From Cryptomeria japonica (Eukaryota > Streptophyta > Pinopsida > Cupressales > Cupressaceae): 64,000 nucleotides of DNA. The notes under the pieces were generated by a model. That model ran no database searches and was not told where the DNA came from. It saw only the letters and a list, made by a program, of their open reading frames with translations. This document shows positions 1-9,999 of the stretch, piece by piece (position 1 is the first letter of the stretch; each line of letters opens with the position of its first letter). The stretch is from NCBI RefSeq assembly GCF_030272615.1, contig NC_081406.1:245451218-245515217 (forward strand). Reading direction: 5' to 3'. Position numbers and translations under genes: made by a program.

Positions 1-839
1 CTTATATCATCCAAGGAGCATGACAGCAGAATGTTTGACCTGCAAATTTTGAATATTCATAGGCCAAAAGGACAAGTCATGTTACCTTCACCCAGATGAC
101 TCAAAAAACAAAAAGTCCGTGTAAATTTTGAGGCAGAAACAAAATCTGTACTATCTGGCATCAGCAGTAGCAGTCAATTGGTAACACTATCTGCCCTAAT
201 GGTTAATTTTACTGCAACATTAAATTTGTAGCATTTCTAATCTTCAATAAATGCCTTGACTGCATTGAACAGATGTCTTTTTTCTGGCAGAAGTTTGCCC
301 AAATGTGACAGAATTGACCCTATTGGATCAGTTCTTTTTGTCCCAATGGCTAGCTGATTTAACAATACTTTCAAGTTTCAGTTTTGTCTGAGGTATTTTG
401 ACTGATCATTTGACTTTTTAATATTTTATATAGGTGTGAAAACCATATTGTTATGAATCTAGATGAATCTAAACTGAAATTGATAAAAAAGTTAGATACG
501 AAACCTGTCTCTAAGATTTCAAGCTATAAATTTCTGAGATGTGAAAGGAACAGATTTCCTTTTTTGATAAACATGTTGATATTTATAAAATAGTACAAAA
601 ACCTCCAGTGTGACAGCCATGGCTAATACACTACGTGAAGTACAAAGAGTGGAAAAAGGATATGATTACAAGAGAGGTGAAAACAAAAAACTAATAAGGG
701 TACAGCATATAACAGTTACTAAAATAACAGCTATTAGAGATTAACAGTAAAAGCAGCAAAATATGAATACTAATTATTGAGATACTATGCAAAAGTTGCA
801 GTGAGAAAAATAATCTTGTAGAGAATTTTTTTCATTGTT
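1..839. other. unassigned intergenic sequence
   Basis: No open frame, RNA gene or repeat boundary is recognisable here. The sequence is AT-rich single-copy-looking DNA with short poly-A and poly-T runs. It may be intron or flank of the coding-like islands just to its right. Confidence 0.4.
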
Positions 840-1780
840 TTGAGCGAGGATAAAGCAGCATATCTTTTAAGCTGTGGCATGATGGTGAACACACTATTTC
901 TCGATATGATGACACCCAAAGTCAACTGTGTTCCTCACCTCATGTTTGTACTGCATCCATGGCCCTACAGTATCAGCTCCTCCTTGCTGACAAGGTTGGC
1001 AAGAATGCAAGGAGTGCCAGCCAACAGTAATCATCATCTGAGGGACAGCCCAGCAATTGTCTGGCAATTGTGTTGCATTACATCAGCCAACTGATGCTTT
1101 TATCTTTCCTCAGTGAGGATTTCCTCATGGCTTTGGTTGTGCCATGGAGATTGATGCAATTGTCTCAGCCAGTCAAGGCATTTGTACTGTGACATAAGAC
1201 ACTTCTACAGAATTAGCTGAACATCATTTTGCTCCAGAATATTAGAGATCAAGAGGAGACTTATTTTTGCAGGGTGCTGTGTTCAGCCCGCTTACTGTCC
1301 ATGGCAGCCACCAACCCTTGCAAAGGATCATTAAAATTGGGCAGAACAATATGGAGAGAATACTCTTTCTTTTGGAGTGATTTACCACTGGATTTAGAGG
1401 AGCATAATCATGTTTCGCAGAGATTAAGGCTTACCGCATGGTCTCCTAACACTTCATTGGCCAAAGGGTTGGAGAGAGAAGTGTCATTATACACAGCAGG
1501 TATTGGGGAACACATGTTTGTCATTGGTAAAGGAAAAGGCCTTGTCTTGTAGGGTGAAAAAAGGGAGTATGGAGGAGTTTCAATCTCAAAAATTGGTCAG
1601 CAGCACACTAAATACAAGTAGAAAAGAGGATAGGAAAAACAGATTTAAGTGAGTTAATACCTGATTTTTTTCAACAGAGATAACTATGTATGGTCTAGAG
1701 AGGACATTAACTAGCTTCTGTTGTTGGGCACCATCATTTTCCAGGTTGACAGGAATGCAGAAAGTCACAGTATCTTCAGT
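840..1780 (-). pseudogene. decayed coding-like islands of unknown identity
   Basis: On the minus strand three stretches read like former exons, though each contains stops. Around 1780-1661 a frame includes TEDTVTFCIPVNLENDG and ends at a good splice donor (CAG|GTATT, boundary 1661/1660). Around 1500-1270 a frame includes KKEYSLHIVLPNFNDPLQG and GLVAAMDSKRAEHS with one internal TGA. Around 1075-870 a frame includes CPSDDDYCWLALLAFLPTL, interrupted by three TGA codons that could be former CGA arginines. I do not recognise the family. The residue composition and donor site suggest a dead multi-exon gene or an exon cluster rather than noise, but the case is weak and plus-strand frames of similar length exist. 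Confidence 0.25.
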
Positions 1781-2329
1781 ATAGCATCATTGCTGAGGTG
1801 GAGTAGTAGAACATTTCTATTTCATTGTGAGATTCTTTTTCTTTTTCAGGCCTAGTACTCTTGTAAGTTTTAAAAGGAGAAGTACTTAGATTCCATTTAC
1901 AATATTGGATTCTTCTCTTATAGCTTTGCACAACAACCTAAAGCTTCTCCTCTTCATCTACCAATGGCAATCTGAGTGCCTAAAGAAATGAGATCTATTT
2001 GAAAAGACCACTTGAAATTCTTGCAGAATTGGCATATAAATAATTTGTGGCACTGACCTAGATGGTTGTTAGAAATTGAGAGAAATCAACCCCATTATCT
2101 TGCTTGTCATCTGACTTGATATATCTGATAGTGCTAAGTTGGAGGGGTTCTGTTGTGAGCATATCACACATCGCCCCATCTAAATGGGGACCCCCTCTTT
2201 TTTGGTTTTTTCTTTTTTGTCTAGTCTTGCCTCTCTCTGCTTTCAGGATGAAATGAGTGAGTTTATGGAGTTAGCATAGATCAGATCGGGCTAAGTTAGG
2301 AGTCATCATTGCTTAGAAGTTTATCTTTT
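1781..2329. other. unassigned sequence before the GTCC repeat array
   Basis: Nothing recognisable is coded here. The stretch leads into the repeat array that starts near 2330. Confidence 0.35.
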
Positions 2330-3410
2330 AGGTCCTGTCCCTCCAAAGGTCCAAGAGCGAAATAGTATTTAGGTCCTGTCCTTGGAAGGGACATTAAGCG
2401 AAATTATTCTCATTTATGATGGTCGATCAAACCTAGAAGGTGTTGTGGAGCGAATTTGTCATGCCAAGTCTTGCTTTTAGAGCGAACTTGATATGTCTTG
2501 TCCTTGTCCTTGAATCGGTCTTAGAGTGAACCATCTTTTGAAGGCTGTCCTTCCAAAGGACATTGCGTGAGAATGTTTATAGTCTTGACCTTGTCCTTAG
2601 GCTGTCTATTGAGCGAACTTGGAAAAGAACATAGACCGAGTCTACATTTTGAGCCTATCCTTAGGCCGGCCAGCCAGTGATAATTTCATAAAGGTCCTGT
2701 CCTTAGGGAGGCCAAGGAGCGAAAACTTCATATTTGTCTTGTCCTCTCAAAGAACGATCAGCGAATTTCATTTACGTCTTGTCCTTGGGAAGGACAGAGG
2801 GCGATTTTTCCATTTAGGGGGGGGGAGGGGGGGGCTGTCCTTAGAAAGGTCATGGAGCGAAGTACTTGTTTTGACCTTGGCCACCCAAAAGACATTAAGT
2901 GAAATAATAAGATAAAGGTCCTGTCCTTGGCAAGGACGAAGGGCGAATTTGTTTATAGGGCCTGCCCTTGAAGAGGACATTGAGCGAAGTCCTTGCATTG
3001 AGTTTGATCATCAAACACATGAAGCGATTTGATAAAGCATACATTTTTCAAGGGGCTGACCAGTGAATTAGTTATAGGTCCTGTCCTTCGAGAGGACGAT
3101 GAGCAAATTTTGGTTATAGGACCTGTCCTTAGGCTGGTCAGAGAGCGAACTACTTGTTTTGGACCTTGATCCATCAAATCAAATGATGCAATTTAATCTT
3201 GGTCTTGTTCTTAGCAAGGTCAAAATCAAATTTATTATAGGTCTTGTCCCTAAGGTGGTCATAGAGCAAAATATACATCATGAGTCCCACCTCCATCAAG
3301 GACAGTCAGCGAGTTTTATATAGGTCTTGTCCTTCGAGAGGACAAAGAGCGAAACACCATATAGGGCGTGTCCTTAACATGGGCATAGAGCGAAATCAAT
3401 GTTTAATCAA
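2330..3410 (+). repeat. degenerate ~41-bp tandem array with hairpin-forming units
   Basis: About 25 diverged units follow each other with a spacing of roughly 40-42 bp. A typical unit begins TAGGTCCTGTCCTT, runs through a few variable bases into AAGGACA or GAGGACA, and ends near GAGCGAA before a T-rich spacer. Good copies sit near 2371, 2692, 2775, 2917, 3077 and 3325. The GTCCTT and AAGGAC arms inside a unit can pair, as in GTCCTTCGAGAGGAC. Two G-runs near 2817-2836 interrupt the array. Units differ too much for recent amplification. GCGAA motifs continue downstream to about 3840, so array and downstream leader may belong to one element. In Tat-type Gypsy elements, tandem repeats near the 3' end are known; whether that applies here is inference. 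Confidence 0.75.
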
Positions 3411-3596
3411 AATGCATGAACCTTGACCAAGTTCCCAAGCAAAGTCGCATGATACAAACGTTTGGCGCTAAAATATATTCAAAATTTCGATTTTCAATGA
3501 AGAAAACTCAAGATGAAGAGTCAGCCATCATAAAAGGTTAATTAATATTCATTTTCACCAAGTCGGCCATTTTTTTTTTTCAAAGGGCATATCGCA

Positions 3597-3604
3597 TATA
3601 TAAA
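3597..3604 (+). promoter_or_regulatory. possible TATA box
   Basis: TATATAAA lies about 490 bases upstream of the first ATG of the 4090 ORF and just downstream of the repeat array. Position and composition fit a plant TATA element, but no start site can be shown. Confidence 0.25.
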
Positions 3605-4089
3605 GACATTCACAAGGTCATTTTAAAATCAAATCAAAGCATTTATCTTCTATCATCAGCGAGCTTGATAAACAGATTGAGCGAACTCCTTTAGCAGTCA
3701 GCAGATTTCGAATTTAAGATAGCAAAATTGAATCACTAGCAAGCGAATCAAATAAGGAGACATCAATAAAGTTGAAGTCTAGCAGATTGATAGGCGAAGT
3801 TCATCATTTGAACAGCAAGAGATTGAAAGGACAGCGAATTCTTGAACATCAGCAGTCACCATTAATCAGATTTATTTAAGATAAAGTGCTTAAATCAGAG
3901 GTAACTTCATCTTTTAGATGGATTTAAGGACAGGAGCAGGTTTAGTTTACATTGTTAATGATTTTTTGTCAAGTCAATTAGAAAATTTTCAGTAACTAAT
4001 TTCATATTTGATGCAAGGTTCAGTTTATAGGTTTTAACGCATTAATAATTCACCAAGATTCTAACTTGACCGCCTCTTATAGGTAAATC

Positions 4090-7000
4090 ATGGCAGCACC
4101 TAAGGCAAGTGGATCATCATCAAGGCAAGCTCTAATCAAAGAAGAGCAAAGGAGTGATGATTTGGAGACCAAAATCACATCTTGATGGAGCAACATTGGA
4201 GACACAAACCTTGGCAATTTCGACATGAAGAAGTTTCGTGAGGCACCATACATCGGCAAACCATCACCTTTAGCTAAGAGGATAATTGAGAGTGGCATCA
4301 TCAAGGCAGCCGGTTTCCCTCCTGCAGTTCGATATCATGAATTGATGATCGAGTGTGCCAAGCATTTTGATTCACAGTGAAGGATGATCGTGGCGAAAGA
4401 TGGAACTGTTCTTGCCTACCTATCAGAGAGGGCCATAAGTGAAGCCTTCCATATACCAGAACATAGAGAAATGATCTATAGGAGTCTAGAAGGAGCCAAG
4501 TCAATTTATGAAGATGATCCTAACACATGCCTATCAGTCATCAATAGGGACTGGTTACAAAAGAGTAGACCTCGCCTTAACAAGATTCCTAATGGGCCAC
4601 ATCGCATAGATTTTCAAGAAGAATTTAAGGATTTGATCACTTTACTTGGTCGAGTTGTGGGAGCCCCTCATTCAAGGAAAAGGAATAATTAATTGGGCAA
4701 GGATCATTAGTAATTGCCTAGATGTACAGTTGAGAAGGTTGATTCCAACTAAGTCATTTCACATGAGCTCGTATATCCTATATTCTTTAGCAAGGAATTA
4801 TGAATATGCAGGGCTACCACATAGAGGCCGAGTTGGAAGAGGGCCCGGAGAGATAAGGGTTTGTGATTCTTACGAGATATTGCATCATCCACCTAAGCAG
4901 CATTATAGATTGGTCAATGATACTTTCACGATGCATATCACCAGGACCTTGCAAGGAGGAATTCATCAAAGGCTGTCTCAAGATGCACAAGACCTAATCA
5001 AGCAATATGGGGCGTGGTTTATTCAATTTCCTAAGTTCACATATATAAGAATCCAAGGCTGTCCTTCTCCTCCCCTGATGTTGCCACGATATCCCATGGA
5101 TAGAATAGTATTTCTTGAGGTGACAAGGCAATTGTTAGCATGTACTAAATCCTTAAGGTACAAACATGGAGCTGTCATCACTAATTCCATTTCACTCGGA
5201 AATTCAATAGAAGTTTGTCCTTCACTTCAAGCAGCTGAAAGTGCTGACCCAGAACTATCTCTCTATTTATCCACATCATTTGCTTCTAGAGAAAATTTTG
5301 ATCCTCATGGTAATGTTAAAGAGATGGTCGAGAGGAAGTACATCCATGTGTCTCAAGTTGAAGACTTTTGGATGAACGCACAAGATGACTTTGAGATAAG
5401 GAAGAAGATGCACTCTCGGATGCCTCTTGACCTACTTAGAAGATGCAAGATATATAGAGTGGCCGACCAAGCGCAAGATAGCAGTCGATACATCCAATCT
5501 ACCTATGAGAAATCCGACAAAGGAATAAAGATCAATTGGGATGAACAGGAAGTCACAGATTTGAGGGAATTGATGGTTCCTGTTTTATCTTGCACACGAA
5601 GATGGGTAGATATTCAACATCAAAAGCTGAAGGAGCAAGATGTGACCATGACTTTCAACTTAGAGACGAGGGTGGAAGAAGAGGAAAGGTTAAGTGTGAG
5701 TGAGAATACTTCACACTCAAAAGGATCAAAGAGAAAGAATGATCAAGGAAAGAAGGAAACTTCCAAGAAGAAGCAAAAGACAAATCTTGATCAAACTCCC
5801 AACATTTCTTCTAGGCATGAGAAAGAGGATCAAGGTGAAGATCAAAGAAGAAATGAAGATGTAGTCTACGAAGTGAATGAATCAATAGAATCAACCATAC
5901 AGAATGACAGGAATGACAAGCAAGAACAAGGAAGAATGTCTCAAGACTCATCACACCTAGCCTTTCATATTCAGATTTGTAATGATGAAGAACAAGAGGA
6001 TAATAATGAAGCAACTTCTCCTCCTAGAATTGAACCTCCACCTAAAGAAGTACAGGTAAGAGAAGGAAGATCCTCCATTCCTGAATGGCTTAAAGAAAGG
6101 CTTACCAAAGAAGTGATAGAAGAACAACAACAACAACAAGCATTTGATTTAGATAGTCTTTTAAATGGATCTCAAGAGGTCATTGAGAAAAGGAAAGCTC
6201 CAAAAATGTCTAAGATAATAAAGGATGATACAGGTTATAGAAGGATAGAGATTGCCACTCCCGCTACAGATAAGTATGAAGATGAAATCTTGGCAGAGGA
6301 ATATGATTTGGAGACATTCGACTTGGGTCCACTCACTTCCGAGCAAGCCATGGAGGAAGCCACTGAATCTGTAAAAGCAGTAAATGAAAAGCTAAAAGCC
6401 GAAATTGAAAAGAACAAAAGATTGGAGAAAGAGGTAAGTGCTTGGAGGAGCTATATCCAGCAGTTTCACCAGCCTTTGAGACATCAAAGTCCGGCAACCA
6501 CACCAACCTCCTCTGCTTTCTATCAAATCAGTTGATCACATGGAGAAAATGAGAAATTCAGCACAATTTCTAGAGGCTTGGATCAATAAATCTCTCACAA
6601 CGGCCAATGAGTTTGTAAGGAATATGATGAAAATACTTGGAAGAGCCATTCGAGTTCTTGAGATAATTCATAATCACATGATGACAGTTGATGCCTTTGT
6701 CCATACTAAGGACGTCACCATTCCTGTTTTGCAAACAATAAGGCACCTAGACAAGTGCTAGCACAAGAGGGGATAATCTGGAAGTTATCAACTCCTAATC
6801 TTTTACAATGGTCAACCTTGCTTCAAATAAAGAAACTCCTTTTTGAAGATGTGAGTAATAGATGTAACCAAGTGGAAGATATTGTCCATCCTATTCATGA
6901 TAAGATCAATGAGATAATGTGTATCATTCTTGACAAGAGAATGGAAATTAAAGTAGATGTGGACATTCAAGAATCAGAAAAAAGGATAAAGATTATCTTT

Positions 7001-7267
7001 CAAAGAGAAGATGGATTGATCACAGAAAGCCAGTTGGATCTTATGCATACCACTATACTTCATATTAAAAAAACAAAAGAACTTGAGCATGGATGGGAGG
7101 TCTCACTTCTTACAGCCTTTGATGAGGTGATTCACTTAGAGGAGCGTATGAAGAATCTACCTGAGATTCCTATTTCTGAAATTGAGAGCATGACGTCCAG
7201 ATTCATCGAATATGCCAAGAAGGAGAAAGAGAAAGGAAATAAAATTCTAGAAGAAAGTTTGTTATGA
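4090..7267 (+). pseudogene. retroelement-type ORF of unknown function, decayed
   Basis: An ATG at 4090 opens a frame starting MAAPKASGSSSRQ. It is broken by TGA at 4183 and 4378 and by a frameshift near 4650-4690. It then continues in a 629-codon frame to 6535, followed by two shorter frames (6540-6761 and 6755-7267). The N-terminal ~400 residues look globular and include DGTVLAYLSERAISEAFHIP and LIPTKSFHMSSYILYSLARN. This style resembles the putative plant transposon protein domain found in non-autonomous plant LTR elements; that assignment is from memory of the family pattern. From 5640 on the product is charged and low-complexity (KKETSKKKQK, a QQQQQ run), then coiled-coil-like (EKLKAEIEKNKRLEKEVSAW). 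No zinc knuckle, protease, integrase or RT is visible. The two TGAs could be CGA-to-TGA changes. It is not an active gene as it stands. Confidence 0.55.
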
Positions 7268-7274
7268 TTTCATT

Positions 7275-8342
7275 CGGCATGTCGCATTCCTATTGGAGGA
7301 TGCTTCCTCGATTTCCATGTCAACGTGTGTTATTTTCTCATTGGTTGATTCATTATAATGATTATCCAATTAAGGTTTTCATTTATGTCAAACCCTAATT
7401 AAGGTTTAGGTGGCAAAATTTTGGCCCTTGATCTCCATTTGATCTTGGCCCTTCATTGTATTTGGAAGCTCTATATAAGCTCCATTCATTTCATTTGTAA
7501 AGGGTTAATAAAAGAGAGAGAGAGAGCAATTAATAATTAGCAATTGATAGGAATAGTGAGAGAGCAATAATAGCAAGAGTTAGACTTGAAGGATTGTTGT
7601 TATTTGGGTCATTGGATTAATGAAACATTGAAGTTATGGTGTTTTACTCAATTCTTGAAGCTCATTACATGGTTCTTCTATCTTCTCAAGCTAATCTTTT
7701 GATGATAATTTTAGTTTTATATTTCATGGTGGAATGTTACATTTGATGCATTGTGAAGCTCGTTATCCATATCACTAGCTTTCTTGTTGATCGTAAGCGA
7801 GCCTTGTGTGGTCAACTGGAGCATTTTGAAGTCTTTTAAGTTCGATCATTGTTTAACCCTCAATATGCATTAAATTGATGGTGTCTATGGTTGATAGTGA
7901 TTTGAAAACCTTAAAATATCCCTAGAAGATTGCATTAGTTTTGGCAAAGTTGTTTGTGTATGGCAATGCTATAACTAGTTGAGTTTCACTTGTATTATCC
8001 CCTCATCCATTCATGCTAGAATAGTTTAGGATCCCCTCTAAACTCTCACCTTTTGCCCTTATTTGAAAATCATTTAGTAGTATTAAAAAAAATCCTTACT
8101 CTATACCATCTGCTAATCCATTGTTGAGTCTTGTCGAATCATAAAGGCCCCTTGATGAAACAGTAAATACAACAACCACTCGTGCTTATCCACACGTAGA
8201 GACCCTACATATAAGAACCTTGGAGTCACCTCAATTGATCCTTAAACGAATCTTCAGCATTTGGGGAACTTTGATCAAGAGAGGATAGGATGCCTTTGGG
8301 TAATTTATTCTGAGTTTGGTTGTGCCTAAAAAACACATCAAC
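7275..8342 (+). repeat. LTR-like tract downstream of the 4090 ORF
   Basis: After the last coding frame comes a promoter-like stretch: CCAAT-type motifs near 7360, TATATAAG at 7472-7479, then a transcript-leader-like region with a short GA repeat near 7513. The tract starts near TGTCGCATTCC and could end at ACATCAACA near 8342, giving TG...CA ends. No second copy exists in the window and no target duplication could be matched. It could be the 3' LTR of the element carrying the 4090 ORF, with the 5' LTR outside the window or lost. Confidence 0.35.
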
Positions 8343-8989
8343 AGGTTCTACACAAGAATGAATCAGGACTGCCACATTGAATAATATAGATAAGTTATCT
8401 TCACCTTACTGAACTGGCATATAGGTGGCTGAGAAGAGCATGTTGATAAATTCCTTCAATAAAATCTGCTTACGTTTGTAATCTGTTATGGATCTGTTTG
8501 TTATTGAATCAACCTCCTATGGACTGATAGGAATTTACAAATTATCATGAGAAAATCTTCTTTGACATTATGCAAATGGATAATAGACATTGCAAATATA
8601 TTGTAAGTGACTTTGTATTCCTAGAAAACCCTTGGAAAGTGAAATCCAGATGTTGGGCAATTGTGTAAAGTGAATCAGGTAGTATGGGAATATATTTGAA
8701 ATCTTACAAGGAAGCCCCTTGCTAGCCATGAGGAGGTTGATGCAACTAAGATGTTGGTTTATAATCAACAGATGTTTGATTTGTATGCTTTGTAGGTTTA
8801 AATTGAGTCTTTCGCTTGTGTATTTCAGTCTTACATTGTTGGTTTGTTTGACTTGGCAGATGTTGTTTACCGGAGTTGTTGAGTCAGCTCATTTCCAGTC
8901 AATCTAAGTCTATAGATATTAGGTTTGTACTTGTGTCTTACTTATTTCCGTTTGCCATGTGTTTTCCCTTCTTGAGTATGCCTTTTCTT
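8343..8989. other. unassigned spacer
   Basis: No coding potential or repeat edge is recognisable between the LTR-like tract and element A. Confidence 0.35.
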
Positions 8990-8994
8990 CCAAT

Positions 8995-9981
8995 TGTTGG
9001 AATCCAAGAACATTGAGAGGGGGGGTGAATCAGTGTTCTACCGGTAAAGTTAGTTTTGAACTTATTCCTTATTAACCGGTTAACAGTAAATAAAATTAGA
9101 ATGCATACACCAAATAACACAAAGAAAGGCAACACCATAACACCAAGATTTATACGTGGAAAACCCTGCAAAGGGAAAAACCATGGTGGGGTTGATACCC
9201 ACAATATCTATATACTTGATCAAGGTATACAAATATTACATAAGAGGGTCTGCACATGCAGAAAGGCCAACCACCTAGAGCTCACTGCTCAAACACAAAA
9301 TATAGGAAGTCTCACTAACTTACAAAACATTTACAAGTGTTTACAAATGAAAATGAACTTATGAATAGCATCTGACCATGCTGGATAAGTTTCGGTGAGT
9401 GCTCTAATATCCTCCTCTGTATTCCGGTTTTCCGATACTTTGTTCTGCTACCGGTTAAGTTGTGCACGTGAAACTGCACACAATCGCTTCCAATTGCATA
9501 CCAAAATGCATACCAAAACTCACTGAGATATTCGCAACCAAAAGTTCGCATTCCATCACACATATGATATGTCGCTGAGGTGGTCTACTTAAATATCCTC
9601 CTAACTTAACCATGTCGGCTTCAACAAGAAATATAAACAAGTCGATTGCCGGAACATAATGAAAAACAAACATAAATCCAATGACCATGTCAACCATCAC
9701 ACGTTACCACCAAAATTCATGAAGACATAATCGGGATCAAAAGATTTCCTTAGTTGGGTCCTATCCATTACAGAGTTCTATATACACGTTACCGGGATCA
9801 GGACAAGTTACTAGGATGAAGACTTAGCCGGGATGAAGTGAGTGTCGATGCCAATGTAAAGCAATGTGAATACCAATACCAATTAGTGTAATGCATGCCG
9901 GTAAACCAAACAATGAAACCATTTATCAACGACAACCCATAATGCCATAAACCCTTGTTGGATGCGTGTCAATTGCCATCA
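8995..9981 (-). repeat. element A 3' LTR
   Basis: The 987-bp repeat starts TGTTGGAATCC and ends GCCATCA on the plus strand. Near its sense 3' end it has a C-run (G-run near 9018-9025 on the plus strand), and near 9150-9190 the two-box GGTTTTTCC motif seen in the other LTRs of the window. ACCGGT or CCGGTTAA motifs recur. It carries one copy of the segment that is duplicated in the partner LTR. Confidence 0.85.
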
Positions 9982-9999
9982 ATCTCCCCCTTTGGCATT
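9982..9999 (-). other. polypurine tract of element A
   Basis: The minus strand reads GCCAAAGGGGGAGAT directly before the 3' LTR. Together with adjoining bases, 26 nt of this site are identical to the PPT region of element C at 46103-46128. Confidence 0.8.

Noticed and set aside
2330-3410. CRISPR-like array of short repeats
   Set aside because: Units are contiguous and diverged without unique spacers of fixed length, and the context is eukaryotic.
8719-8907. Short plus frame of 62 codons before element A
   Set aside because: No start context, homology or conserved pattern. Similar frames occur by chance throughout.
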